A stretch of 64,000 nt of DNA from positions 9,787,001 through 9,851,000 of the forward strand of contig NC_135200.1 in assembly GCF_050948175.1 (NCBI RefSeq), given 5' to 3'. The notes beneath the pieces are model-generated. The model was not told the DNA's origin, searched no databases, and was given only the letters and a program-made list of their open reading frames with translations. Shown in pieces: positions 42,801 through 52,600 of this stretch; positions within the stretch are counted from its first letter, which is position 1; each line of letters opens with the position of its first letter. Made by a program: the position numbers and the translations under genes. This DNA is from Xylocopa sonorina. Its lineage: Eukaryota; Arthropoda; Insecta; Hymenoptera; Apidae.

Positions 42801-45800
42801 TACGACGAGTGATTATTATTGTTGGAGAAGTGGTTTCGTTGGTTTCTGGAAGAAGAGGGTTTCGACTGGCCAGATGTTTTCAGAAGACGATGAATTCCTG
42901 GATATATCGCTTCTGCAAAATCAGAGAAATTTTGAACGCTGAAGAATATTGGAATTATTATTGTCGAAGATACTGAGAATGTTGCAAAAGGCAAAAGAAG
43001 GCTGAACGAAAACGATTCGACAGGCATCGCCTTCGAGACGAGCAGAGTTGCGCAAACATCGTTAAATCTTCTGCAGGCTAGCGTGAAATCATTAATTCAT
43101 ATTTGTCTTTCGCAAACGACGGTCTTCCCCGGTATGTATTCATCCAATCAAGCCCGTCCTTAATCAGAAATTAGACGACGTCTTCGTGGCGCTGCCTCCC
43201 GCCAGGGACGCGCCATCGAGTTTTCGATTTATGCAGATGAGATCGAGCCCGTCCTAGGCTCGCGATAGGCCGATTTAGGCCATGGCTCCTCGGCTACAGC
43301 AAATCGTTCGCCTAATATACCCTGCTCGCTACGAACGATTCTCAGACGTTCTCAGACTTTGCGCTTGCCATTTAGCTTATTCATTCGCTTCGATGCATCG
43401 CAGTACAATTTCTACACGGTTAGAGAGTAAAGCAAGCAATTATAATTCCATGCAAATTTATTCGCAATCCACTGCACTATCTCGCACTCTTTTATAAACT
43501 TCTGAGGAACCTCTGAAAGACTCAGAACCGCTGTGAATACTGAAAATCGAATTCGAATCACCATTATGTCTCCGCATTTCTTCGAATCGACAACGCGATC
43601 TATATATACACGCAGACGTAAATCATGAAACGATAGATTAAAAAGCTCCTCGCATCGAACTCGCTAGATAATCGAACGTAACCCCGGATTCGCGTGGTTC
43701 CTCAGCGTCTGCTGATCGATGCAACCGCAGGAAGTCGATAGCGCGCACACGGGCCACTACATTAAACGGTAATCCCGTTAGCGTATCGTCTGCGAGACGG
43801 CGGTTAGTCCAGGCTCTTTAATTAGAAATTAGGTAGTCGCTCTCGGGCGAAGTTCGACTACGAAGTTTACCTGGGCCCCGGAGTCGATAGCGCGGGCCTG
43901 AATTTTCCATGCGCGCGGAATTAGAATCGACTCAGGCGGCTGATGGGGGGTTAATCGTGCCCCCGTCTTTCTTTCGCGACGTATGAATTAGTCGAACCGC
44001 ATTTCGAGGAAATTGGATAACCTCTCGCGAGGCGCGCCGAAGTTGCGAGTAATTTCTACCGTTTCGATGGCTGAGGCGATTCCACGGGTTTCTGGCACTC
44101 TTCGAGTTATCGATCCGAGCCTTCGTCGTTACGCCAGGACGTATTTGTCTTTCGAAGGGTGGTTTTCCAGCGTCCTGAGTCGTGGCGAATCTTAAACCGG
44201 GTTTGTTGTCGAGAAAATCATAATTTAAGCAACGATAATTGCTATTTAAAAAAAAAGACATTGAAACCAGAATAAGGATAGAAGAAACTGATTTATCGAG
44301 TTGCCTTCGAGATTAAATCTCTTACTTCGTCCTCTTAAAGAGGTCACAGCGACTATCGATCGCGCGTCCATCGATCTACCATTTTGGAGAACGCCTGACT
44401 ATTCCCCCCAACGATCCACTGCTTTCTCTGGTCAAATCGTAATTAAAAGATCTATCTGGTATCACGCATAAGACACACGTTCGCCGCGTAAACGGACCTT
44501 TTGTCACGCGTGGTCAGTCCACGGTCTCAGACTCGATCGTGAGTCACATTTGGCGCGCGGCTGCAAACGCGAGCGTCGGATTCCCACCGATACGATCGGC
44601 TGGCTCCGTCTCTAAAAGCGGCTGCGTCCGAGTGCGGACGGTCTCCCTGGACGCTCGTGTCAGCGAGGCTACAATGTTGCAAGAACGTAAGAATTGGAAC
44701 TATGTTAAACGCTTTAAGAGAGTTGCACCGCGTCGCGAGCAAGAAACGGAGGTATCTTCGGAATTTTGCGGGAGAAAAACCGCTCGAGCACTCGCCGCGG
44801 ACCGCCGGCTTTACCTTTCTCGAACGACGCTGCCGGTGAACTATTTACTCCATTAGAAGAGCCGCGCGTTTTTTTCCCACCGGAATTAACAACCGATCAA
44901 TTGCAACTGTTGCACCGGGAATTGAAGAAATTCTACGAGCATCTCGCGAACACCCAACGTACATGCATCTCCCAGTAAAACTAAACTTCGAGCCTACCCT
45001 ATTTCTCAATTAAACCCAAATAAATAACAATCGAAGCAAAAAAACCAAAAATATTTTTCACGTAAAACCACAGAATCAGAGAAAAATTATTTCTTAAACC
45101 ATATATTTTTCACGCAAGACCAGAGAATCGATAGAAGAGATTTTCTATTCGATCATTCGAGAAATCTTTGGAATTTACAACGAAGAGGAGAGAAGTATCT
45201 CGTAGCGTCCCTTCTGGCGAGATCTAGATTGTTTCGAAGCATAAATTCGGTGTAAAGATAGCGTTAAACGACGCGAGAGATTGTCTCTCAGGTTGGTCAA
45301 ACGGTATCGCGAGCGAATGGCAACGGTTCCCGCCAGATCTGTGGCACGTTCGTCCGGAAACCCCTTCCGGAGAACGCTGGAGAGTCTTCCTCCGCTGACA
45401 GCTATTCTTACGCAACCAGCCAGGCGGTTACGTGCAGGTTGCTGGCTGGTTACGGTGAAGCCAGCCGTTTGTTCTCGGTTCTGTGGGCCTCGGTTCTCGT
45501 TACGAGATCGTTACGAAACCGTGGAGGTCACGATCGTGGCGACGCGTCCACTGTTCGCTCGATTACGTCGAAAGAAATTTTTGGTTTCCGTATATAATAT
45601 CGTTGGTAAAACTCTGATAGCTACATTGTTTAATTCTCTAAAGAATTAGATGCTTTTTAGAGTAGAAAAATTGTCGTTGATGGAATTGGAATTTTCACGA
45701 CGCGTTGATTTATACATTGCGACAACTCTTTCATTGTTTCTCCTGTGTCATTGTTTCTGTTACCAATAAAAAGAAATGAACTATCTAATTAGTACAGGAA

Positions 45801-48552
45801 ATGAACGACGCTTCGAATTGGATCGTGCACGCGATCCGCACACGTGCGAGCTAATTCTGGGTTGGTTTCTTTTCCTGGGGACTTAGACGGGGTCTGCTTG
45901 GAGTTTCGGAAAATGGGTGGAGCCAGCGGGTTCACCTTGAAATTATGCTTTTTCATCGACGCGAGCCGGGGCACGGCACCAGCCCCGTTATTGATCTTCC
46001 GGCGTTCGTAACGCGAGAACGGAGCCTCGAGATTTATTGGGTTACCTCCTCTTCTACACGTGTCCGTCCCTTCGTCTCGTATACGCCAAGTTTCGGCTTA
46101 ATTTCGTTCCGAGGAGGGACGCGGAGCTCCTCGTCGAAGGGAAAATCGAGGGCTGTCGGAAAACGGACCGGTTCCCTCGTCGATCGATCGCGTTCTCTCT
46201 CGAAGCGATCGGTTTCGATCAAACGAGCGAAGCTGGCTAAATTTCTCTAATTTTCGTTGGACTTTTACGATAATAATTAAAAGTACCTAACTTTCGAATG
46301 AAACTGTCGATAATCAAAATTCAAATTCAACCTTAAAATCGAGCTTTCCAGTTTCTCCATAAAATTTAGAATATTTAAATCTACTCCGCCCAGGATGTGT
46401 CCAAACAAAGCCATCCATCGTATCTCCCAGCAAAATCGCAACGAAAGGCCGTCCATCTTCCGCCATCGTTACCAGACACCCCGTAATATCGCCACCCCTC
46501 GACCACCCCTCTGTTATTCCTCTCGTTTGTCCTCGTGGTTATCATCGTCCCCCCCGTTTCGCTCATCGCGAGCAAAACGAAGGAACAATTGAGGCGCTGC
46601 GAGGTTCCATCTCGCGAAATCAAAGGAAATAAACGAAACGAAGGATTTCGAGAAACTGTGAATAGAAGAAAGAGAGAGGGAGAGAGAGAGAGGAACGCTG
46701 ATACGTTCGGAGCGATCAACCGGTTGGGATCAACGAGGATCACGGCGCACTCTCTCCGTCTCTCTTCCTACGCTTTAATTGCTGGTTGTCGAGGAGCTGG
46801 CTCGATTAAAAGTTTCCGCGTCGCTCCAGGCGAGCGTTGCGTGTGCCACGGTTCCGTCACGATTGAAAAATCGACGGGGAAAGGGGTTAAACGGCCAGAG
46901 ATATTCTACCTGGTGGGCTAGCGCGGTCGAGCTCGCGTGATTCGATCGACGTCGATCTCTCGCGATCTCTGCGTCTTATCGATGGCGATTTTTGGGGTTG
47001 CGGTTTCTTTTCGCGTCGAAGCGAGAAGTGCCACGTGAACGATGCATCGTACGGTGTTTATATATTTCTTTTCTTCGTGCACGCTGTTTCAAATCCTTTT
47101 TTGCGCACTTTAAGTTGAAGAGAACTCGTAAATCGTGGTCTGATTCCATCTGACCAGGACGAGGCGCTTGAAATCGCGATGCTTCGGCGAAAAACCGTGA
47201 AGCTCGACAAAACTGCGAAGCGTGGCGGCGCGAGTAGGTTTGTCCGCTTTGGGGAAAGCTTTGGCGAGGCCCCGGAAATACGGCTGGGCTGTGTGAAAGA
47301 ATCAGCGTTTTCGGGTTTCTCCGAAAGACAAACCTGTTCGAACGGCGTCGCCGACGGGTATAGAAAAGGATACATTTCTTGGAAGAAGTCCAGGTGCGGT
47401 GGCTGAAGGATGTCCAGGGCCGAGAGGACCTGAAAAATGAAGATTGTAGCGAATTCAGAACCGTCCGGCTCTTCAATTTAAAGGCGATTATGTAGACGAA
47501 CTTTTAAAGGTAATTACTTAATGGCACGAAAAGGGGGACGAATTTTCGAGCCCCGAGTATCTATATCGATTTAAGCTTCTCGCTTTTTAGATCTAATTGG
47601 CCACTTATCATTGGCCAACCCAGGGCCGTTAAAAATTCTAGATAACACGTTACGAGAGTTTTAATCTACTCTTCCGCGTCTGCATTTTACTCTCTCGCGT
47701 TACAAATATGTCCAGCTTTGGTTCTCGAGCTGGTTCTTAATTCTAAAAAATGTACAGCTTTCAGAAATCGACGAATTTTCGTTCTGAAAGAAACAAGCGA
47801 GAATCGACACCTTCGAGGGTGAAAATACGACTGATTTCTAGCGGAGCGTGTCGAAAACGAGGAAAACTTCGACGCTCTTCCATCTTCCTGTTCTTTCCGT
47901 ACACTTTTCATTCAACTTTGATGGGAGTTCGTGAATTTTAATAAGATCTTATTACCTCGGTTATTAAACGCGAAGAGTGTACTATATCTAGTAGAATACG
48001 GAAAATAAGGTGTAATAGAGCAAGGCGTGGGTGAAGCTTTTTACCAGCTAACGATTTCGTGGCTCATTAATTTTTGCGTTCCTTGTTTAATCGAATGTTT
48101 CATATTTAACAATCGCAAAGCTTCTCGATGGCATTCCAATGACAAAAAGCTTCTCTAAATTTATAGTGCAATCGCAAAATATTTTATAATTAGGCGCTCT
48201 TTAATTAAGCTTTGCATTTTATATCCGTAGTACTAAATTTTAGCAAACTAGCTAGCATGAAAGTATCTACAGTCGAATAACACGAAGCTTAAAACGTACG
48301 CGAAGCTGAATAGCCAAAAATCAGGAGAACGTAGCATCGATACTGCGATTTACAACCCCTAAAAGTTCGATCCCCTCTCTTCGACGGTTCTCCGACGATC
48401 TCTACGGAAACAAATACGTTACGTTCTCGTGTTTGAAGAAGCAGAGCATCTTCAGCTCCCTGAAGACCCGTTTGCTGCTCACGAGGCTCTGAAAGACGTT
48501 CGGCAGTTTCTTCAAGGCCACTCTTCTGCCGTCCCTCGGATCCGTCACCGCC
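657..48552 (-). CDS. nmo: nemo / Nemo-like kinase (NLK), spliced CDS envelope, partial at both ends
   Basis: This is a proline-directed Ser/Thr kinase of the atypical MAP kinase branch. In known animals NLK/Nemo acts in nucleus and cytoplasm, phosphorylating TCF/LEF, Mad and other targets. It tunes Wnt and TGF-beta signalling, planar polarity, wing growth and the clock. Six exons join in perfect phase (intron phases in order 0, 2, 1, 0, 0, 0; the first exon is entered at phase 2). Visible in order are the VALKK lysine, the FRELKML alpha-C glutamate, the HRDIKPGN catalytic loop, DFGLA, the diagnostic NLK activation-loop motif TQE (where ordinary MAP kinases have TxY), VVTQYYRAPE, and the C-lobe to MLVFDP. 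All key catalytic residues in the covered region are intact. The glycine-loop exon and start codon are not in the window, and the C-terminus following MLVFDP lies left of position 1. The identification is firm. The insect symbol nmo is by orthology. Confidence 0.96.
846..1340 (-). other. nmo: nemo intron, 495 bp
   Basis: This intron is bounded by donor GTTAGT (1340 downward) and acceptor TTTTGCAG (846-847). It is phase 0. No repeat, RNA gene or further exon is visible. Confidence 0.9.
1341..1550 (-). CDS. nmo: nemo exon: DFG, TQE activation loop, APE, C-lobe
   Basis: This 210-nt, 70-codon, phase 0-0 exon starts ICDFGLARVEEPDQNKHMTQ and ends LFQAQSPVQQ. It holds the Mg-binding aspartate of DFG and the TQE activation motif that separates NLK from TEY/TPY/TGY MAP kinases. 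It also holds the VVTQYYRAPE P+1 loop that gives proline-directed specificity, and the DVWSVGC helix F segment. The acceptor (CGAATAG at 1551-1552) has a poor pyrimidine tract. The donor is GTTAGT. Compared with vertebrate NLK, the ARHYTAAVDV segment replaces SRHYSNAIDI. Confidence 0.96.
1551..1714 (-). other. nmo: nemo intron, 164 bp, with (CG)7 tract
   Basis: This short phase-0 intron lies between the HRD and DFG exons, with donor GTAAGC and acceptor AATAG. It contains an alternating CG tract at 1591-1604. Confidence 0.9.
1715..1800 (-). CDS. nmo: nemo exon: catalytic loop HRDIKPGN
   Basis: This 86-nt exon follows a CGCAG acceptor, completes the split glycine and reads LKYLHSARILHRDIKPGNLL, then VNSNCVLK, ending at a GTAAGC donor in phase 0. 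It contains the catalytic aspartate of HRD, the lysine two residues later (DIK) and the metal-coordinating asparagine of PGN. Nothing required for catalysis is missing. Confidence 0.95.
2162..2193. repeat. GA microsatellite
   Basis: An imperfect (GA)n/(GAAA) run on the plus strand that ends in a G-rich stretch. Confidence 0.85.
4376..4860. repeat. Purine-rich plus-strand block
   Basis: For nearly 500 bp the plus strand is strongly enriched in G and A (GAGAGAGAGACGG, GGAGGGAAG, GAAAGAGAGAGGAGG and similar), with no perfect unit. The complementary strand is stop-poor and yields a 252-codon open frame at 4150-4908 rich in Ser, Pro, Leu and Phe. I treat that frame as a composition artefact. Confidence 0.7.
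8777..9318. repeat. Two-copy tandem repeat, unit about 273 bp
   Basis: Copy 1 starts at 8777 (GGCACGATCGAGCTCAATTT) and copy 2 at 9050 (GGCACGATAGAGTTCAATTT). Shared segments include ATCGACGCTAGATGAAAAC, CACTTTGCTCTTCGAAC and AATAATAAAATTTCTCTGAC. The copies differ by scattered substitutions and short indels, suggesting an old local duplication. There is no coding potential. Confidence 0.88.
12418..13043 (+). mobile_element. piggyBac-like MITE / internal-deletion derivative, 626 bp
   Basis: The element is flanked by TTAA at 12414-12417 and 13044-13047, the target duplication of piggyBac elements. The terminal inverted repeats are CCCTTTTCGCTCGA on the left and TCGAGCGCGAAGGG on the right. 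The interior matches the element at 31444-32050 in the opposite orientation, for example CATAAACAGCCTAAGGGACC read on the reverse strand around 12540-12560. A conserved GTAAGT at 12846-12851 lies where the other copy has a splice donor following an acidic coding stretch. No transposase catalytic domain is present, so it could move only with help from a full-length relative. Confidence 0.85.
21711..21736. promoter_or_regulatory. 26-bp perfect palindrome, function unknown
   Basis: GAGCGCAGGGTGC is followed directly by its reverse complement, with no loop. It is GC-rich and lies in the 22-kb intron. A dimeric DNA-binding site or a cruciform is possible, but no known factor is assigned. Confidence 0.4.
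24103..24209 (-). CDS. nmo: nemo exon: hinge and alpha-D/E region
   Basis: This 107-nt exon begins with the third base of the split isoleucine (A|TAC) and reads YVITELLQSDLHKII, then VSPQHLSPDHIKVFLYQILR. It ends on the first base of a glycine codon before a canonical GTAAGT donor. It holds the hinge (VITEL) and the SDLHKII and VFLYQIL helices characteristic of NLK. It sits alone between two introns of more than 22 kb each. Residues match vertebrate NLK almost throughout, with conservative changes such as LL for LM and QHL for QPL. Confidence 0.95.
27055..27130. repeat. GA-rich imperfect repeat
   Basis: A run of GAGAGACAGAGAGGG and GATAGAGAGAGAGAGGGG type sequence, strongly purine-biased on the plus strand. 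Confidence 0.8.
29399..29422. repeat. CT microsatellite
   Basis: A near-perfect (CT)n run, about 11 units. Confidence 0.9.
31444..32050 (-). mobile_element. piggyBac-like MITE, second copy, with transposase 5'-exon relic
   Basis: The element is flanked by TTAA at 31440-31443 and 32051-32054. The left end reads CCCTTGCGCTCGAC. The right end is decayed (ACAAAGG). On the minus strand just above 31623 there is an open stretch reading RRIRVIDTSESGSSDDPEDS and then DNSEYFG, ending at a GTAAGT donor (31622 downward). Acidic N-termini of this kind are typical of piggyBac-family transposases. Catalytic domains are absent. It is homologous along its length to 12418-13043 in reverse orientation. Confidence 0.85.
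32681..32702. repeat. CT microsatellite
   Basis: A (CT)n run with one interruption (CTGTCT). Confidence 0.85.
33417..34097. repeat. Two-copy tandem repeat, unit about 340 bp
   Basis: Copy 1 is about 33417-33756 and copy 2 starts at 33757. Both contain GATTTCTCTCAGTCGATTTT, AAAAATGGAGTTTGCTCTGT, GAGGATCCATGCGAC and a purine-rich AGAAGAAG-type end. The similarity is high enough to suggest a fairly recent duplication. The second copy has an expanded GAAGAAGGAGGAG stretch near 34030-34070. The open frames across this block repeat because of the duplication and are not genes. Confidence 0.9.
36445..36472. repeat. GA microsatellite
   Basis: A (GA)n run interrupted once (GATAGA), about 14 units. 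Confidence 0.9.
37442..37659. repeat. Two-copy tandem repeat, unit 109 bp
   Basis: Units at 37442-37550 and 37551-37659 both run from CCTTTCTATTCAATCTT to GAGAAGCAAAGGCGAG, with few differences (for example GATGCTAAACCT against GATACTAAACTT). This is the most similar of the tandem pairs in the window. It is non-coding. Confidence 0.92.
41495..41890 (-). mobile_element. Possible decayed Tc1-like transposon relic
   Basis: At 41493 the sequence TACAGGGTGTTTGTTTTA resembles a Tc1/mariner-type end beside a TA target. To its right, the minus strand encodes fragments in shifted frames that recall Tc1 transposase: WFNVLCTYGWGPMIWE resembles the VMVWGCFSYxGVGP block and DYGDASIYT resembles the QQDNASIHTS block. 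Frames are broken by stops and shifts, and no opposite terminal repeat was found. The similarity is short and judged by eye, so this may be coincidence or another element type. Confidence 0.3.
42246..42262. repeat. CT microsatellite
   Basis: An uninterrupted run of CT dinucleotides. Confidence 0.85.
45051..45135. repeat. Short degenerate direct repeat
   Basis: ATATTTTTCACG followed by a similar ACCACAGAATC / ACCAGAGAATC stretch occurs twice, at about 45051 and about 45103. This is a small local duplication in the 23-kb intron. Confidence 0.6.
46671..46692. repeat. GA microsatellite
   Basis: A run of GA dinucleotides with one GGG interruption. Confidence 0.85.
47374..47429 (-). CDS. nmo: nemo exon: N-lobe strand region (LSALDILQPPH)
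   Basis: This 56-nt micro-exon encodes VLSALDILQPPHLDFFQE plus the first two bases (AT) of the next isoleucine. The acceptor is a T-rich tract ending in CAG at 47430-47431 and the donor is GTATCC. The segment corresponds to the LSALDILQPPHIDYFEE stretch of vertebrate NLK that links the N-lobe to the hinge. Only exact phase matching with the exons on either side makes it recognisable, since it is too short to stand out alone. Confidence 0.93.
47430..48422 (-). other. nmo: nemo intron, 993 bp
   Basis: This phase-0 intron lies between the FKHEN and VLSALD exons, with donor GTAACG and acceptor TTTTTCAG. It is AT-rich. I see no repeat or RNA gene in it. Confidence 0.9.
48423..48552 (-). CDS. nmo: nemo exon: kinase N-lobe (VALKK lysine, alpha-C helix)
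   Basis: This 130-nt exon encodes 43 residues beginning AVTDPRDGRRVALKKLPNVF and ending FFKHEN. It starts after a CACAG acceptor with the last base of a split codon that fits Trp of the GVVW motif (TG|G), so the preceding exon must end in TG. It ends at a GTAACG donor, phase 0. It carries the ATP-orienting lysine of VALKK and the glutamate of FRELKML that pairs with it. Similarity to animal NLK is near-identity, including the NVFQ and KMLCFFKH segments. Nothing is odd in the exon itself. Confidence 0.95.
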
Positions 48553-48659
48553 CTGTGAATAATAAAACGAGACCGCTATCAATAATTACGATCCATGGAC
48601 GTAGCTCGCAAGATTAAATCGAAACCGGCGAGCCGCGTGTTGCTTTAAAGTAGAGAGAG

Positions 48660-48675
48660 AAAAAAAAAAAAAAAG
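48660..48675. repeat. A homopolymer run
   Basis: About fourteen consecutive A after a GAGAGAGA stretch. No target-site duplication was recognised, so there is no evidence that it is a retroposon tail. Confidence 0.8.
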
Positions 48676-49549
48676 AAAATTTATTTCCACGCTCGTTGCT
48701 CGTTCGACCGTACATAATTCGCTTCCTCCTCGTGCTTTTCACAATTTTTAGCGCAACATAATGGCGTCGTTAAAAACGAACACCTTATAACGCGATACGA
48801 TCGCTGGGTAAAATTTCCAACGCGATACTTTCAATCTGTCGAAAGAATTATCAGCGCAGGTATCCTCGTCTGGTTCGAAGTACTTCGACGAGCTTTCTCG
48901 TTACACTTTCGATTGCTCCAAGACAGATCCAACGTCTGTGAGAATTATTCGAAGTTCACGATCGTCCAGAATTGGCGGTCTTTGAGTTTTATACAAGATG
49001 TGATCAAAAGGCGTTGATTAAAAGTCTGAAAACATCAGCAACCCCCGAAAGCGCACCGGAAGCTTCGTCGAAGGACTCATTCGGTTCCCACGGAACACTT
49101 CCATTATCGATCAGCTTTGATATCCGATAATCAGTGTTTAAAACCGATTAATTATCGAAAACGAGTCGCGACTCTGCAACGGATACTCGTATTAATTCAC
49201 GTATCGGTTGTTTCAAATAAAGCGCGAATGTTATGGACGAGGATGCGAACGCTATCTTTCTCTTTCTTCAATTAAATCGATTAAAGTCTGCGTCGAGGAA
49301 GAAAGAGGATAGCTGATGGTATTATTCAGTGTGCCACGGTAAATAAATTTTCATTCGATAGTGCGATTAATCTGTGTTTATATCCGTATTCAGAGAAGAT
49401 CAAATCTGCGACGAGAAAGGAATTTTGAAAAATATTATTTTAGAAAAAGTTTCGTAAATTCAATGCCTTCTCAATCATTAGCAACTCAGAAATTTCTCAG
49501 ACGTGAAATAATCACGCTCTTAACAGAGATGAAAATTAGAAAATTCTTA

Positions 49550-49690
49550 ATTTTCTTAAACTTCACAAATCGCCCAGAGCAATGTTAAAAAAAAACACGA
49601 AAGAGTGAAAACTTTGATTTCTTGAATTTCACAACTCACGCGTAGAAAATCTCGCAGAGCAACGTTGAAATGCGAAGAAATCGCAAACAA
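49550..49690. repeat. Weak local tandem duplication
   Basis: Two diverged copies share CTTxAAxTTCACAAxTC, GCxCAGAGCAAxGTT and GTGAAAACTTTGA-like segments. The pair is degenerate and AT-rich, with no coding potential. Confidence 0.45.
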
Positions 49691-52600
49691 TCGTAGCGAA
49701 AACTTTGAGAATCTCTGAACAACCCCAACGCGCTGCACAGTCGAGCGAGAAAATCCTGGCAACGATCGATCCGCCGCGCTCGAAATCCCAGAAGAGTCAA
49801 TATCCAGACGGAGGATCGCGCGGGGCTGGACGATAAATTTCGACGCTGTCCGTCGATCCGCGAACACGAGTACCAGCGAGAAGAGTAACGGCGGGGGTTG
49901 GCGCTGGGAGGGTTAATAAACGGCGGCCGCGATCGATTCGTAATCCGCGTGGGAGGGGCGGACGAGACGGGGACGCGGAATAATTATTGTGCCTGCAATT
50001 AGTTCGTTTACGGTGGCTCGATTTCATTGTCAGCCGGACGGCACCGCAAACCGACGATGCCAATCCCTCGTTTCCATTCGCCGGTCAATCTCGTTCCGCG
50101 ACCACCCGCCCTTCGACGACGATGCTCGCGATTTTCAAATCTCGCTCGTTAAATCTAATCGCGAACGGAGATCGCGTTTCTTTGCGCAGCTTTGCGAGCA
50201 TTCTTTTCAGCATCTGAACTATAGTTACTCTTTTTATATGGTGTCGTTGTGTCTTTTTCATCGATCGAAGGTGTTCAGTCGATCGGTAGTCGATTACAAT
50301 CGTTCAGTTCAGTTTTACAGACAAATGGAATTTTGTACTCGTTGAAGTTAACGTGGGTTTATTAATGCAACCTCGGGTGGTGTTTGGATGATTTAGCAGT
50401 AAACGATGGGTTTTAGCACAAAGTACGCGTTTACGAGTTTCAGTGCTTGTATCCTCAATTGCAGGGAACGACAGTTGGACGGCGGCCAAGTCGATTGTTT
50501 CTTCTTGGGAAGTGAATCAGTAACGCGGCGATCTGCGGATCTTCTTTTGATACACGTTTATCGCTCGCCAGTAACATTCGTATGCTTCGATCCAACGGAT
50601 CTATTATTGTATCCACGGAGTTTTATATCGTTCGATGAAATCGTAATATTTTTAAATATCGAGGAGAAGCGCGACGTTGACATCGAGAATAGGTGGAGGT
50701 GGTAGAGTTTGAAAAATCGAAAGAATAATAAGAAAATATGCGGAGAGAGGCGAGTTAGTCGAGGCAAGTGCGCGATGCGAGTCGCACGCGCGCTTTCAGG
50801 GTCGTTCTACTCGAAATCCGTGGCCTCACTTCCGTTATGCTTGGCAGGCCGAGTGCGTTGACCCTTTTCGAAGGTCGTCGTACCTTTCTTCGTTCGTGAC
50901 TCGCTTCTGTGAATCGAGCTTAATCTCCGTACGAAACGATGGACCCTCCTGCGGCGACGGGCAGCGGAACGGCGGGGGCTGATAAGATAATTAACGCCTC
51001 CGAATTCGAGCGCGATAACCGGCCGAAAGTTCGGCTCCCGTTCGATTCGACCGTAAATTTCGAGCAACGACCTTCTCCTATCCTCTCTTTTCCTCGTCGA
51101 AACGCGCGCCGTTGGGTCTGACTGAATTTTTTATATCGCCAACGGAGGTTTCGAAATACGGAAAATTAGGAAAGTTGTAAATTTGAAATTTTAATAAAAC
51201 GTACAATTCAAATACCTTCTGGTCTGGTATTTTAGAAATTTCAAAACGTGAAAATTGGAAGCGTAAGGTATTTAAAGGATAGTTCTATAAAATTACGAAA
51301 ACGACGTTAAAGAAAAATTCTGAAATACGCAATGGAAGCTCAAGAAATCGAAGCACGCAAAAATCACGGTACCATTCGAGTCCATCCTAAGCTTTGAGGA
51401 CGCCCAAAGGCACGAACCACCCTATCGTCGATCTCTTCTCATCCCTTCCGCAAACATCCATAAATCAAATCGCCGAAAACGCTTGGCACATAAACAAGCT
51501 AAGACGAAGTATTCCTCCCGAAGCAACAAGTAAGTCAGCCACCTTGTCCGCGGTCCCTTATTTCCAGCCGGTTAATTCGATCGGACGGTAATTAGCGGCC
51601 CGGCCGGAGGGTAATTTAATCGAGCTGAATTCGCGTCGGATCGATGCAGTAGTCGAGTCTCTCAGGCCATGCGTGCGATCCGCTCCAACTGGTTACTCTC
51701 TCCTCTCCTCTCGAGCCACGTGACACGTTTCCCTTCGCGTATTATACCGCAACATTGTTATCAACCGCGGTGGCGTGCATAAATTCGAGCGCGGGACGCG
51801 GAAAAAGGAAGAGCGAAGGGAGCAATGGTAGGGAGAGGAAAAACGGTGCTCGGGAAATAAAGCGAATAAGAGACGCGCGATTTAGCTAGCCAGTCGCGAT
51901 TTTCCGCTAAAGTTACGACCTCTTCCACCCCCTACTCTTCTCATTCGACTTTTTTTTTTCCACTCTTTTTCCTGCTATGGCTTTTCGTTCCTGATAAAGC
52001 CACGGAGTCCACCTCGCTGCTGGGGATTTGTTTCGAAACGAGATTGCGAACGGTGATTTTGGAGTTGCGGTTTCTGTGTAATTGAAGTTTTTCGAGTGGC
52101 AGTCAGTGTGCTGTGCTAAGCGCGATCGTGTCGCAATATCCGAGCGTATACGATCATTGAACAATTTAAATTGTTCAACTGTACTACTCCACATTGTTGA
52201 AGGAAAGAATTGAACGATTACAATACACATGGCACAACAATTATCCTAATTTTTCCATTATCGACAACGACACGTTCTCCCTATAAATCGTACCCTCGAT
52301 CAACGCCTACTTTCCATAAATAAGACTACCTCAAATAAAAAAACAGGCCACAAACGACCCCGTGGTATTCCGTAAGCGCAGAATCGCCTCGCGTCCATTC
52401 ACAGGCGACGTCATTCGTCTGCAAATAGAACGAGAACTGTCATTGAAACACCCGATAGAATACCAGCCGCTGCAGCAACAGCAACGTGCCTCTATTTATT
52501 CCTAAACAATCCCAGCATTGATCGCACCCCCGTTCAGCCACCGCCGAACCAGCCACTTATTTCGATTCATCCCACGCTCCAATAACGTCCGGAACAGGTG

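Larger units (their letters stand above)
24210..47373 (-). other. nmo: nemo intron, 23.2 kb, no supported gene inside
   Basis: This is a phase-2 intron (AT|A) with donor GTATCC at the 47373 side and acceptor GTGCAG at 24210-24211. Contents are a purine-rich block near 27000-27130, CT repeats at 29399-29422, 32681-32702 and 42246-42262, and GA repeats at 36445-36472 and 46671-46692. A piggyBac-like MITE lies at 31444-32050, tandem repeats at 33417-34097 and 37442-37659, and a possible Tc1-like relic at 41495-41890. No internal exon is needed by the protein, since the codon split across this intron joins exactly. Confidence 0.85.
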
